Positions 1 through 11,925 of a DNA stretch of 64,000 nt are shown in pieces. The notes beneath the pieces are model-generated. The model was not told the DNA's origin, did no database searches, and saw only the letters and a list, made by a program, of their open reading frames with translations. The position numbers were made by a program, and so were the translations under genes. The stretch lies in assembly GCA_021234155.1 (NCBI GenBank), contig JAJEKV010000012.1:9392448-9456447 (forward strand), given 5' to 3'. Numbering within the stretch: position 1 is the stretch's first letter; the number at the start of each line of letters is the position of its first letter. The stretch is from Isoetes taiwanensis (Eukaryota > Streptophyta > Lycopodiopsida > Isoetales > Isoetaceae).

Positions 1-145
1 AGGCAGGCAGCCGCCCAAAAGGTTTCACGGCAGGGGCCTCTGCCAATTCCAGTTTCACTACATGGGCTTTTGCCAGTTCCAATCAGCTGAACAGGTTGGA
101 AGATGCAATCTCGAACAAGTTCGAGTTGGAATTGATGTGACAACC
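1..145. other. Unassigned flank left of LINE-A
   Basis: No open frame or element is recognised. A short perfect inverted repeat, CTCGAAC-AA-GTTCGAG, lies near 112-127. The stretch ends at the poly(T) run that marks the 3' end of the minus-strand LINE-A. Confidence 0.3.
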
Positions 146-917
146 TTTTTTTTTTTTTTTTAGGGAATGAAGCTTTTTAATCATTAATTATCGAAATTAA
201 GTACAAAAAAAGATCAGCTACATCAGCCTAAAATTATGTAGGCTTAATAGCAAAGGTAGAACAATCCAGTAGCATAATAGCCTGTAAAAATATATTCAAT
301 AGTCATGTATTTCAGAGACCACTGAAGATATAAGGTCTTAAAACCAGACCTCAAGGCAGAAATCTTCACAGCTTTAAATTCCAGCCAAGTTGTTGTTGCT
401 GATTCAAAACTCTAGGACATCCTCTTTGATTAAGCCGAATCACTTTGCAGAGATACTAAGAGCCAAAGGTCTGCCAAGAAACTGAGTACAAAAGCAGATA
501 GGGAATTAGAAGTTATAGGATTCAATGTAGTGGAAATGATCTCGAAACTGAGGGTTTTGGATTGGAATGAAATGCTTCCCAATTTCCATCAACCTGTTTA
601 AATTGCATGTGGAATATAAGTGGTAATAATAGCACTCTATATAAAATTCAAATTGTCTATCTATCATATCATTGTTGTTTCCATTCATAAACCACCAGAG
701 GACATACATGAGCTGTGTTTCTTTGCAGAATTCTTTTGCCCAAGCCACTGCCTTTTCAGGGATTTCATGTAGCTTCTGCATGAGCTTCCCTTTGACATGC
801 CCTTCCCAAAAATTATAATCACATTCAGACTGCACCTGATTCTGTATCTGGCTTTGAACAGATAGTGGCTGACCTATATACTTGGAGGCTTGTATGTCAT
901 CGAATTGTAGATCCAAC

Positions 918-3900
918 TTATGCTTGCAATTCCATAGATAATCTAGCATCAACAAAATCATTGTTAATAAGCTCATCATGATAATTAAGTTTAAAGAAAT
1001 TATGAAAGCCAGAAAAATGTCCAAGTATATTCCATTGTTGATCAAATTGAGCATCTTCATATTTGTTTTTGTGAGCGGTGACTGCAAGTTCAAGGTCATA
1101 AATAACCTGCAACTTTATCCAAAACATAGCAAGATTGTGACCACCATACATACATCTATTTCTATGCTTCCAAAGATTCTATAATGCAGTGAAACAAATG
1201 GTATTCAAGAAAGCATTATTAATCATGATGAAATCAATAATTCTGACAGGCCTCTGGATATTGAAATGCACTTCAAACTAGTTCCAGAAAGTGTTTAACT
1301 TAGGGCAGAGAAAGATATGGTCCATGGATTCCTGTTGACTGCAACCAAGAGGACAAAGAGGAGATGCTAAAATATTTGAAGGAATATCATTTATTTTAGC
1401 CTAGTGTCTGCTGATGGTTTGTAAGTTTGGGACACTCTTATTAGCGATCAACCAATAAGAAACTTTTGGGGCACAATAGGATTTCCAAACATTTTTGAAT
1501 AACTTAGCTTCTTCCTCTTTAGAGATATTCCAATAAATGGATGCTTTAGATGGTATATTCGAATTATTCAAGAAATCATATTCTTTCTGGTAACAAAATT
1601 CCAATTGATCATATGATTCTTACCCTATATAAAATTTCTAATAATTCTCTCAATTTGCTATGCATTTAGGGGCAAGAAGGGCTGAAGAGAAATAAACATG
1701 GGAGCTTGCTAAAACAGAGGAAGCAATGATGGGCCTGCCTGCTAAGGAGTTGTTGAGTTTTTTCCTGATTCTGGCAACAAATGGGTTCCACAGATTCCTA
1801 GAACTAATGTCCAGGTCTAGAGGCATATCTAAAAGAGTTGTCGCTTGATTGATAGCAATGCATTTGATCTCTAAAATATCAGATTGACTTGAATCACCAA
1901 TGATCACACACTTATGACAGTTTAGATGGATACATGAAGCTTCACTGAAGTTCTTGATACGCTTTAAGAAGAAATCACTGTTACTAATATCATTGTGTAA
2001 ACAACTAAACGAATCATCAGCATAGTGTAGTAGGGTCAACTGATTATCACTGTTTGGCATAGTTAGACCTTTAATATTGCCCATATTCTGATGGTGAAGA
2101 ATGGCTCTAGTTAGCTGATCAGCAACAATAATAAAAAGGTAAGGAGCCAGGGGGCAACCTTACCTTACCCCTTTTTGAAGAGGGAAGAATTTACCAGGAG
2201 ATCCATTAATAAGAACAGTGGATTGGGCACGAGAGTTAAGACTAATGATCAAATGAATCAACTTTTCAGGGAAGCCAATTTTTCTAAGGGCCAGCTCAAG
2301 AAAATCCCATCTAACAGAGTCAAACTTAGAAAAATCAAGTTTGAGGGGGACACAATCTTGATTAGAGATTCTAGCCCAATGCAAGCCTTCCATTCTTGCA
2401 ATATAATTATCCAGTATAAATCTATTAGGCAAGAAAGCACTTATAGGAGGTATTGGTTAAAGAAATAGGCCTCCAATCACTAAAAGTTTCAGGGTTGTCC
2501 ACCTTTGGAACTAGAGCAACGAAACCAGAAGCAATGGCTGGATGCAAATGATTACTAAGCCAGAAACCATGAATCATATGAATGAGGTCATTTTTTATAT
2601 CATCCCAGAAGTTGATATAGAATTCTGGGGGTAGACCATCTAGCCCAGGGCTTTTGCCTTTAACAAGATTATGAAGAGTAGCTTTGATCTCTATTTCATT
2701 GGGTAGATATGAGATATTGGCAGAAATAGGGGCACTAATATTTCCAGGCAGAGAGTTTATTAGATCTAGGAAATCTTTAGCTTGGCTGTTTTGCCAGGAG
2801 GAATTGTTTTTATCAGAGAAAATACTCGAATAATTGGAATAGAAAAAATCTTCAATTTCTTTAGTGTCATTGAGAGAGATACCCTGATCATCTTTGACAG
2901 AGGCAATTTGATTCCATAAAGCCCTATTTTTTGCAACTCTAAAAAAGAATTTAGAGTTATTGCTATCCATGTTTGAATGATATTTAATGCTACTTCTAAT
3001 GGCACCACCTTTGGCTTCATACTCCTCCATAACCTTAATGGCTTGCTCAAGATTCCCTTTCCCTAAGTGAAGATCAATGTTAAAAGGATCTTCTTGAATC
3101 TTCGTCCTAATATTTTTCATTTCAATCATGTGCCTTTTCTTCTTTGCTTTTCCGTGGTCAAAGTGATTCTTAGACCATTGTTTGATCCATGATTTGGAAG
3201 ATTTGATATTAGAATAAAAGTCTCTCATAGAATTAGAAATTTGAACTCTAGGGTGCAACTTAGCTTAAAAGGACAATTCCTTTGCCTCAAAATGCTAAGC
3301 ATATGCTTGGTTTCCATGAACTGAGGTTGGTAATAAAAAATAGATGTACTCTCATCACTATAAACCACACAACTATCCCAGAAAGAATAATATGAATTAT
3401 TAATGTAGAATCTGTCTAAAGCAAAGAAGACTCTTTTATTTCCTTCTTGCTTGTTTGACCATGTGTAATTAGCTGTTGAAGAAGAAATATGAGTAAACAG
3501 ATGATTTTCAAGGAGATTATCCCAGTTGGACTTCTCAGTTCGAGACATATTCAGATCTTTGCCATGTTTAAGATCCCAAGTAGGAGTGTTATTGAAATCT
3601 CCAGCCATAATCCAGGAAATAGAAGTTTGGTTATCAAGCCAGCTATTAATCTAAGGCCAGAGCTTCTCTCTATCCTTAGAATTGGTAGAAGCATAAATAT
3701 TAAGAACACCAAAGGCAAGGTCTTTATGCTTGAGCACTATAGCTTGCCAATTTTTATTAGGGCTGTTATAAATGAGGCAATGATTGATATTTTTCCACAT
3801 AATGCAGATACCAACAAGAAGAGTAACCAGGAGCAATCCAGTTAGCAAGGTTAGAGCATTCAAAATTAGGTAGATAGATAGTATTTTAACATCACGCCAC

Positions 3901-4236
3901 TAGGCAGCATCCAAAATTAGGTAGATAGATAGTATTTTAACATCACGCCACTAGGCAGCATCCAACTGGATATGTGACCACACACCACACTACATTGCTT
4001 TGTTGGGCCCTGCCCCCAACCACTTTACATTGCGTCTGTGGGTTTTGACACCCAACAGTTCAGAGTGCGATTTTGGGCGGTCTCGAACTCGAGACCTATA
4101 GTTGCTAGACCTAGTGTATTACCACTAGACTCCTTAGCTCTTATAATATCAGCTGAGCAATAGCTCTTTTTCTTTTAAGAGGGCCTTTAATACCTCTAAG
4201 ATTCCAGGAAAATATCTTTATAAGGAGAGAGAAGGA
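918..4236 (-). pseudogene. LINE-A ORF2: endonuclease, reverse transcriptase, zinc-binding domain (broken)
   Basis: ORF2 of an L1-type LINE nicks target DNA and reverse-transcribes the element RNA. The endonuclease start (FSWNLRGIKGPL) lies at about 4,215-4,140 on the minus strand. It resumes after the SINE with ANWIAPGYS, and GDFN is at about 3,600. The reverse transcriptase shows GKSPGLDGLPPEFY, DWRPISL, LDFSKFDSV (palm Asp), GCPLAPYLF and HYADDS. The zinc region reads CPLGCSQQESMDHIFLCP near 1,340-1,280. The reading frame is broken by the SINE, by a stop just before GCPLAPYLF (about 2,160) and by several frameshifts. The segment that normally carries the catalytic Glu after the first endonuclease strand appears to be missing at the SINE site. 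The family call is firm and the exact protein boundaries are approximate. Confidence 0.85.
3861..4140 (-). mobile_element. SINE-1: tRNA-derived SINE inside LINE-A
   Basis: Read on the minus strand, the head near 4,140 carries a pol III A-box-like TCTAGTGGTAA and a B-box-like GGTCTCGAGTTCGAG. The body follows, then a 3' tail of TATC repeats (plus strand TAGATAGATAG). The body matches SINE-2 at 24,726-24,952 closely (shared CACGCCACTAGGCAGCATCC and TTGGGCCCTGCCCCCAACCAC). It sits in the LINE-A endonuclease coding region. A 51-bp tandem duplication (3,861-3,911 and 3,912-3,962) covers its tail plus flanking LINE sequence. Confidence 0.75.
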
Positions 4237-4254
4237 GACAACAGGAGAAAAAAC

Positions 4255-4745
4255 TTAATGGAATTTTTTCTTTTGGCTTCTAGTACTTTTTTTGGTTTGA
4301 TATTTAGTGTTCAAGGCTGGAGACTCAAATTTATTTGAGATCTTCTTACAATCTTTGGACAACTTAGAATCTTTCTTTAGTTTAGAAGAGGCAGTCTTAG
4401 GAAAGGATAGGAATTGATCATCATTCCAAGGTTGAGTCACTGGATCATTCTCTTTATCAGAGGAATTATTAGAATTATCAGAGTCAGAGTCTAATTGATG
4501 AGAGCAAACCCAGAATTTAGATTGACAACAGACATTATTCAACTCGAGAACACAATTTTCTTTATTAATACCATTAGTCACATTATGTGTGTCAGAGTTA
4601 TCCAAATTGACATCCAAAGAATTTAGAATTGAGGAAACTTGCCTGAGAGGAGTAGATTTTAGAGCTCCTGCTGATATTTCATTTGAACCTTATGCTATTT
4701 TATCTTCCATTGTGGAGATCACTATATCTATGTCCTTATCTTCAC
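4255..4745 (-). pseudogene. LINE-A acidic linker upstream of endonuclease
   Basis: The minus-strand frame 4,617-4,255 encodes a 120-residue acidic, Ser/Asn-rich segment (DSDSDNSNNSSDKEND) ending in a Lys-rich stretch. The same frame continues upstream to 4,745 across one stop. Plant L1 elements often have such low-complexity sequence between ORF1 and the endonuclease. No domain is recognisable. The assignment rests on position, because the endonuclease begins about 20 bases further on. Confidence 0.5.
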
Positions 4746-4841
4746 CATTAATAAGAATAGAATAGAATAGAATATGATTTTATCGTCCACGGAGACCAAC
4801 TAGCCTATGGGACCCAAGTACAAAGAGAGAGCAGCAGGCGT

Positions 4842-4898
4842 ATTACTACCAGGATTAAAAACCCCACGTAGGGGTTTTTGGAAAACCTTAGTAGCAAT
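4842..4898 (-). other. Branched hairpin module in LINE-B 3' end, copy 1
   Basis: On the minus strand the outer stem CTACTAAGG / CCTGGTAG encloses a perfect inner hairpin, AAAAACCCC-TACGT-GGGGTTTTT. The same architecture occurs at 22,131-22,195 and at 34,586-34,671. Its place just upstream of the element tail suggests a reverse-transcriptase recognition structure, which is inferred. Confidence 0.6.
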
Positions 4899-5078
4899 AA
4901 GGATGCCGACATACCGCACGATTATATACATAATCACAAATGCAATTGAGGTTAATGTCCGGGGGGGCATAAGCGAGTCCGTATCCATTACCTCCCTGAG
5001 GTAATGATCCCAACAAGCCTACAGAGGCCGTGCTCGGTAGCTCATGCAAGGCCCTGATGGGGCACAACTAACCGAGTA

Positions 5079-7057
5079 TCACCGAGCCCGATATGCTCGT
5101 AGCAGCGGACAGGCCCGAAGGGCGTGACTTTCATCCTCAATGGCCTCGTTGGCAAAGATCGGCGGCGGACTCTGTCCTCCGCTGCCTCCGAATCCATCTC
5201 CCCGCCTCAATGCGGAGGTGGTGTGCACTGTCGGCGAATGGAAGCAATCACCTGGCGCTTTTTTCATGGGTAGATGGGTGCGCGGGTAGTGGTGTGGGCC
5301 CCTCGTGAGCATGGGATTAACTCTTTGTCGATAATTTGCCACCTTGACATGTGACAGGGCTCTGCATCCCAAAGCTTGGCCATGAAGCAAGCATCCAAAT
5401 CTTGCTTCAAGGCGTAGCGTTCCTTCCGGTGTATGCACGGTCCACATCTGTGTGCCTGCACATTCCATAGCGAGAACCACCGGGCTTGCTTGTCTTTCCA
5501 AAGAGGCTTTGAGTCGCCAAGGGGCCCATCGCCCTTTGCCAAAGAAAGGTTGGGCAGCCGGGGCTTCATCCATAGCCACCACCTTCCGGAAGTAAATAAT
5601 GTGGCGTTCCAGTAAGCGACCCTCAGAATGGAAGGAAGCTTGTCTCCCAGGAGCAAGATCGATATGGGACCAGTGGATTTCCTCCCGGTGCCTGGCCAAG
5701 AAGGCCTTCACGTACTGCTCTAGATCGTTCCAAGTGGTGAGGGATATCACCGCCCCCACACGCCCCCCCATAGAGGAGGACCGGTTCAACCAAGGCCACG
5801 AACAAGTGTGCTGGTGACCCCATGCATCTGACTACGCCTTGTGATTGTTGTTTTGCATTGCATCTGGGGCTTTCCGGCTGCGGTGACCCGTAACGATGGA
5901 TGCATCCCGGTGTGTGGTAGTAGAAAACTCAATGCCCAAATACTTATAAGATCGAGACACCTCCACTACACCTTACTGGTAAGTGAATGAGGGAAGGCGT
6001 GGTGTGCTTGGGATGATGGGACCAGCCCGACACCCTTGTCTTGGCCAAGTTAACTCTCATGTCGGTGAATTGGCGTAAGTGTCCAAAGCATTCGGTGGCG
6101 TTGCATGTCCTCACGGGGTATATCGCGAAAGCAGGTCAACATCATCGGCATATATGAGTTGCGGATTATGTGGTGCATCAATCCCCGGCCCTCCCCCCTC
6201 CCGGTGCTCGGCCTAGCCATTCTTCTAGGCGGTCAATGTACAAGCCGAAGAGCGCTCGGGGATAGAGGGCAACCACAGGCGCACCCCAATGCTACTAACA
6301 ACTGGGCTCCCCCGACGATTATGAGAGCGGCCGGAGCAAGCCTCGTGATAGTCTGTATATAGCATTCGCAAGTCGACGGGGTCCCTAGCTGTCTCAATCA
6401 TCCCACAACTTATCCCGAGGCACGGTGTCAAAAGCCTTTGCGAAATCCACAAAGCAACGATAGATTCTCAAGGCCGATTCCGGCTATCCTCTATGAGTGT
6501 TCGCAGAGTGAAGATATGGTCAATAGTAGAATGCCTTGGCGAAGCCCTGCTACTGTGAGAGCCCGTCTTCTCCATCCTCGCCCAAAGTGTCAATGGCCGC
6601 TCAAGAATCCCTAAGCAACTTGGCAAAGACGTAACTCCGACCATAATGGTATGATAGTTGGTTGGGCTATGGGGGTCCCCGCTTTGTATATGGGCACAAC
6701 TCTCTTGGTAGTCCGGTCGCGGGGAAGCCTTCTTGCAATGCCCCGTTGAAGAGTCTTTGTGAGAACCGGGCACCATTGGGGCCCGCCCCACTTGAGAAGC
6801 TTCCGCACGCATACCATCCAAATCTGCTGCCTTCCCATTAGCGGCGCGCGGGGCCCATTATGACATCCCCCGGTAATGACCCGGTTAACTAGGCACATCT
6901 CATGAGGTGCTTGGTGCCCGGCTTCCCATTGGGTCATCAACCGTGCTGCAAGTATCTCACCCATTGTTCCGGGGTAATATTTCACGTGGGTCGCGGCGGG
7001 CTTACTCAAGACCTTTCTCCAGAAGGCCCTAGGGTGGCGGTCTAGAAGACCAAACAT
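5079..7057 (-). pseudogene. LINE-B ORF2 remnant (reverse transcriptase and C-terminal zinc region)
   Basis: Minus-strand pieces in several frames show PHRAFWRKVLS upstream of the polymerase (about 7,020), then KRVVPIYKAGTP (about 6,690), and a segment with HSTIDHIFTLRTLIEDSR (about 6,520-6,470), the usual reverse transcriptase motif before the palm. The 5,789-5,079 piece ends with ANEAIEDESHALRACP, the His/Cys half of a zinc-binding tail. The plus-strand relative at 21,880 keeps the Cys pair too (VCQCCQQGAIEDESHALQACP). No intact frame longer than about 240 codons remains. Confidence 0.7.
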
Positions 7058-7301
7058 CTGTTGCTGGTGCTCCGCAAGGTACCTGGCTTTCTTGGTCTTG
7101 AGGAAGGAGCGGTATTGACGGACGGCTCAAGGGGCTAATGGTGGGGTCCAAAGACTTGGCGAGACCATCGTTTCAACTCCGACATTAGGCCATCGAACCC
7201 GGTGATTGCGGGGGAAGGTGGTTGCAGCCCCTGTGGATCGTCGAGAGCGGCCTCTCCCAAAGCATCTGTCCCCTACCCTCAGAAGGAGCTGGTTCAGCTG
7301 T

Positions 7302-7469
7302 AAGGCGTGGGACGAATGACACCTCCGTGTCCTTCACCCGGACACTTGCCCATCACAAGTGGTCCGAGTCAGACGGAGGGCCTTTTCCATAGTGGTATTG
7401 CCGCCATGGAATAGGGGATTTCCCGTATTTATAAGATGGGAGCATCATATAGGTTCGGGGAGCGTCACA
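7302..7469 (+). repeat. 5' LTR remnant of the gypsy element
   Basis: These 168 bases match the last 167 bases of the 3' LTR (16,552-16,718) with only scattered substitutions, and end in the same CGTCACA. The first 1,326 bases of the LTR are absent and LINE-B sequence abuts instead, so the element has lost most of its promoter-bearing LTR. Confidence 0.9.
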
Positions 7470-7470
7470 A

Positions 7471-7482
7471 TGGTATCAGAGC
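7471..7482 (+). other. Primer-binding site of the gypsy element
   Basis: TGGTATCAGAGC begins two bases after the LTR end. It is the standard complement of the 3' end of initiator tRNA-Met, which primes minus-strand synthesis in most plant LTR elements. Confidence 0.92.
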
Positions 7483-8111
7483 ATGATTTTGGTGGACCAG
7501 ATCATGCGCTGGCCATGTTCTAATTCGATAGAACGTTAAGTAGTTGGGGACTCTAACATAGGAAAATTCCTTAGAACTCTGTAATTAGAATGATTGAGGA
7601 CCAAATTTGTGCTAACAGCAGGTATAAATGTAAGATTGTATTGAGTTTTGGCAGGAAATGGTCTCGCTTTTCCAGAGGCCATAACTTTCTCTAGGAAGCT
7701 CGGATCGGAGAAATTCTTATTCTATTGTGACGGTGACCCCAAATTAGCTTAGGACACCTTTCAATCAAGTCAAAAGCATCATCAGAAGGCAGAAAACCCT
7801 AAATCGGCGCACTTGCCAAAATACCGATTTCTTTTTCGATTCTAAACACCCAAAAATCCAAGTGCGCCAGTTTGACCGCGCGTTGACAATTTAAAAAAAA
7901 AAAAAAAATTAAGGCATTAACACTGACGGACGTTTTACGTTGGGTTTTATTATTTTCTTTTTGTACTAGCCTCGCCCACAGTAACCTCTGCCCGCCATAG
8001 CCACCGGAATGCCATAACCGCTGTGTTCGACCCTGTCTGCCCTAACTGCTCCTATATACTACCCTGATGCCCTCAGCCCTGCTTCACCTAGCACTCCACC
8101 TTCGTTAGGCC
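7483..8111 (+). other. Gypsy leader region
   Basis: No coding sequence is recognised. The stretch includes an A15 run near 7,893-7,908 and a C/T-rich tract (8,030-8,100) just before the ATG of the H3-like ORF. It behaves like a retroelement 5' leader. Confidence 0.5.
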
Positions 8112-9273
<1,162 letters not shown>

Positions 9274-9558
9274 ACCCCCCATTTTGTAATATACTTGTAT
9301 CTTTTTGTACCTAAGTTTTTGTATTAATACAATGTTACCTGTTATCAGCTATGTGTTTCCGTGTCTGTCTCCGTAATACAAACAACACACAGAGCCCGAA
9401 TTTACAAAAAAAAAAATACAATATTAATGATAAAAAGTAACAGACCCCAAGGAATATTCCTTGATAAAAGTTCTTTCCTTAAAAAAAAAGTGTTCCTGCT
9501 TTTTAGGGTTTCATTGTTGCTTAGCCTTCTACACTTTTGCTCTTCCTTCCATCAAACT
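9274..9558 (+). other. A/T-rich spacer between H3-like ORF and second pre-gag ORF
   Basis: Non-coding and T-rich, with an A11 run at 9,406-9,416 and several AATACA-type motifs. It could be a 3' untranslated remnant of the H3-like transcript, an intron or a leader for the next ORF. The sequence does not decide between these. Confidence 0.35.
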
Positions 9559-10560
9559 ATGATGGACTACGCCAAGCGCCACTAGTGGTACCAGGATGGA
9601 GAGCACTGGGATTCACAAGTTCCATTTGAGCTTCTCCACCCTTATTTGTTGCAGCAGGTGGATCTCATCACCAATATGGAGGCTCATCCAATTATGCAGA
9701 CTTTTTGGAGTTCTACACCCAAGAAATGGTCCCCCAATGTCGACATTATGGCGACCCCCCTCAGCTGTATCTTCACAGGGATATACTCATACAAATGCGA
9801 GGCGATGATCGACATGCAGAGGACACTCTTCGTGGCATTCAGCGCCGGGCCAAGCATGCTCCCATTCTTCATCTGGGCTGTTAGCAGACTTATTTTGAGG
9901 TCCGCTTTGCTTTGGCCATTCTCATGGACCAATATGTAGAGCCTGACTCTACTCCATTGGAAAAAGGGAAGGTGCCTATCCCTGATGATCCCGAAGAGGA
10001 TGAGCAGATTAGCCATACAAATTTTAACTGTTGGAAGCAACTCGCTGCCAAAATGCCCATGCCCCAGACTCAGGGCCAAAACTCGACGGATTCGATGGGC
10101 TTCCCACGATTCTTCTCAACAATCAAGAGTATATATTCGCCCTTTGGAACTTATCTTAAATGTAACCTTTCGTCTACTTATGCATTATCTTATTATAACA
10201 ATGTGCAGATGTTGTGCTCATTTTGTTTTTATTGATATCTTAGACGGTGCACGTTCCCCTTCATGGGCGACGCCCGTGGAACCAGGCCGCCTTACGCCTG
10301 AATAGGAATTGCTCATCATCAAGCGCCAGATGGCGCAACTCCAACAATACGTCCTGCAAAGGCCTATCGGCCCTGGCATGACGGATGAGGGGCAAGAGAT
10401 GCTTATCACTGAAGTGGCCGCCAATCCTCTACGTCGTCACGATCGAAACGTCGCTGCCATTCTTCATCCTCGGGCAGTAGTTCTTACTCATCGGATTCTG
10501 ATGATTCTTCTGATTCCGTCGCCTCCGAGCAGAACCATAATGAAGGATTATTAGAAGATG
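9559..10560 (+). pseudogene. Second pre-gag ORF, probably the gag N-terminus
   Basis: ATGATG at 9,559 opens a frame (MMDYAKRH, stop, then WYQDGEHWDSQVPFELLHPY). After a frameshift near 9,710 a coherent frame continues with QEMVPQCRHYGDPPQLYLHR, AILMDQYVEPDSTPLEKG and an acidic DDPEEDEQ to about 10,120. A T-rich stretch bounded by GT (10,139) and TAG (10,243) looks like a 105-nt intron. Downstream is QMAQLQQYVLQRPIGPGMTD, then a Ser/Asp-rich segment (SSDSDDSSDS), which often precedes the plant gag domain. No named domain is recognised. Position and composition suggest the amino end of gag. Confidence 0.45.
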
Positions 10561-10589
10561 GTGGATTCCGCCATTACTAGCATTTAGAA

Positions 10590-11916
10590 AAACCGCAGAC
10601 TCGCACAGTTTTCAGGCACTTCCCGTTCTGGAGTTGATGCAGAATCTTGGCTAGACGAGATGCATGAAATTGGCAAATCCTACGGTATGACCGAAAAAAG
10701 ACATTGGCAAAGTGGCCACCACCAATCTTACTAAGTCTGCACAAATCTGGTGGAAAGGGTATGCCCGATCTCATGGGTTGAACAGAGGACATTGCAAGTT
10801 CAAACTCTTTGCTAAAGCCTTTAAGTCACATTATGTCCCTCGGGCACATCGCTACAAGCAGATACAAACTTTCTACCGCTTGGAGTAGCGCAGCATGACA
10901 GTCCAGGCCTATATACCGATGAATTCATGCGCCTCAGACTTTATGTTCCAGGGATCAATGAACGTCGTGCAGTCGAGGGCTATGTTGAGGGGTCGTCACC
11001 CACTTTAAGGAAGATGGTCCGCACAATTGACCCCAAAACTGTAGCAGAGGCTGAAGCAAAAGCTTTGAGTTTGGAGGATGACACACCGAAGACCCCCTAC
11101 CAGCGACCTCCAAATGCGAGCCAAGCCAAGCCATATATATCATATAAAGCCCGCTCTCCTAGTCCGGGCCCTCTGCAGCAGCCTCCTTATCAGAAGTCAG
11201 AAAAGAAAGTCAGCTTTAATGTTCCCGATAAGACAGGTGCCCCAAACAACGCAGTGCAGCAGATTCTCCAGTCTATTCCACGAGAAACTCGAGACCAGCT
11301 ACGACGAGATAAGGCCTGTTACCGTTGCTTCCGTCTGAGCCATCGGATGCAGGAATGTCCATACGTCACTCAGGCAGTGCAGGCAGCCATGGGAGAGCTA
11401 GATTGGGATGAGCTGACACCCTTTTGTGAACTCCCAGCTTTGGTGGAGGAGGAGCCGACTGACTATACACAAGGCGAGTCTCACATTTTTGCTGCTATTG
11501 AGACCGGTCAGGCCAATTGTCAGCCCAGTGTCATCTCTACAGTGGATCAAATTGATAGCCAACCTTTGATTATCCTCATGGACACGGGTAGTACTCACAA
11601 CTTTGCATCCCCTAGGTTGGCCGGAACTCTGCAGTTATCCCCTTTGAAATCTAAACCAAGACCAGTCACGTTGGTTAGTGGAGCTGTTCGCCACACCCAA
11701 GGCCGTCATATTAACTTGAACATCCAATTACCAGGGGCACCCGTCACTTTAGGGGCTGAAATTATGAATATTGGCAAGTATGACTTGATTGTGGGGATGG
11801 AATTCCTGGCAGCAGCAAAGGCAAATATAGATTGTGAAAGGTGTGTTGTCACCTTCAACGCAGCAAATGGGGCCCGTGTTACTATAACAGGTAATGCAGT
11901 ACATCCTATTATGTAG
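10590..11916 (+). pseudogene. gag capsid/nucleocapsid plus aspartic protease
   Basis: The capsid (Retrotrans_gag) domain starts around 10,605 with FSGTSRSGVDAESWLDEM and continues in another frame with SAQIWWKGYARSHG and a stop near 10,887. From 10,927 the frame is open for 329 codons. It shows the end of gag (RLRLYVPGI, VEGSSPTLRKM), one zinc knuckle of unusual spacing (CYRCFRLSHRMQEC, about 11,315-11,360), then a retropepsin-like protease with the catalytic DTGSTHNF (11,581-11,604) and VGMEFL. Gag packages the RNA and the protease matures the polyprotein. At least two frameshifts break the capsid part, while the protease part is intact in sequence. Confidence 0.88.
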
Positions 11917-11925
11917 TGCATCTCC

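Larger units (their letters stand above)
146..4746 (-). mobile_element. LINE-A: L1-like non-LTR retrotransposon, decayed and 5'-truncated
   Basis: The element reads on the minus strand. Its 3' end is the T16 run at 146-161, the complement of a poly(A) tail. Going 5' to 3' on its own strand it holds an acidic Ser/Asn-rich linker (4,745-4,255), an endonuclease domain (4,236-3,260), a reverse transcriptase with YADD (3,258-1,650) and a zinc-knuckle tail (about 1,650-920). Downstream of this, 917-506 has an open minus-strand frame that may be a frameshifted C-terminal extension, which I do not recognise. The 5' end stops where the LINE-B tail begins, so ORF1 is missing. Stops, frameshifts and a SINE inside the endonuclease show that it is inactive. 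Confidence 0.85.
4747..7301 (-). mobile_element. LINE-B: non-LTR retrotransposon, 5'-truncated, (TTCTA)n tail
   Basis: This minus-strand element ends 3' in a pentanucleotide tail (plus strand AGAATAGAATAGAAT, about 4,750-4,770) instead of poly(A). The 3' 450 bases match the plus-strand copy at 21,830-22,286, which has the same tail. Coding remnants of a reverse transcriptase and a C-terminal Cys/His region fill the rest. The 5' end stops at 7,301, directly against the truncated gypsy LTR. The family is GC-richer than its surroundings and heavily frameshifted. Confidence 0.75.

Noticed and set aside
9404-9418. A11 run after the H3-like ORF as proof of an inserted retrogene
   Set aside because: It lies 130 bases past the stop, other A-runs of this size are common here, and no matching target duplication was seen.
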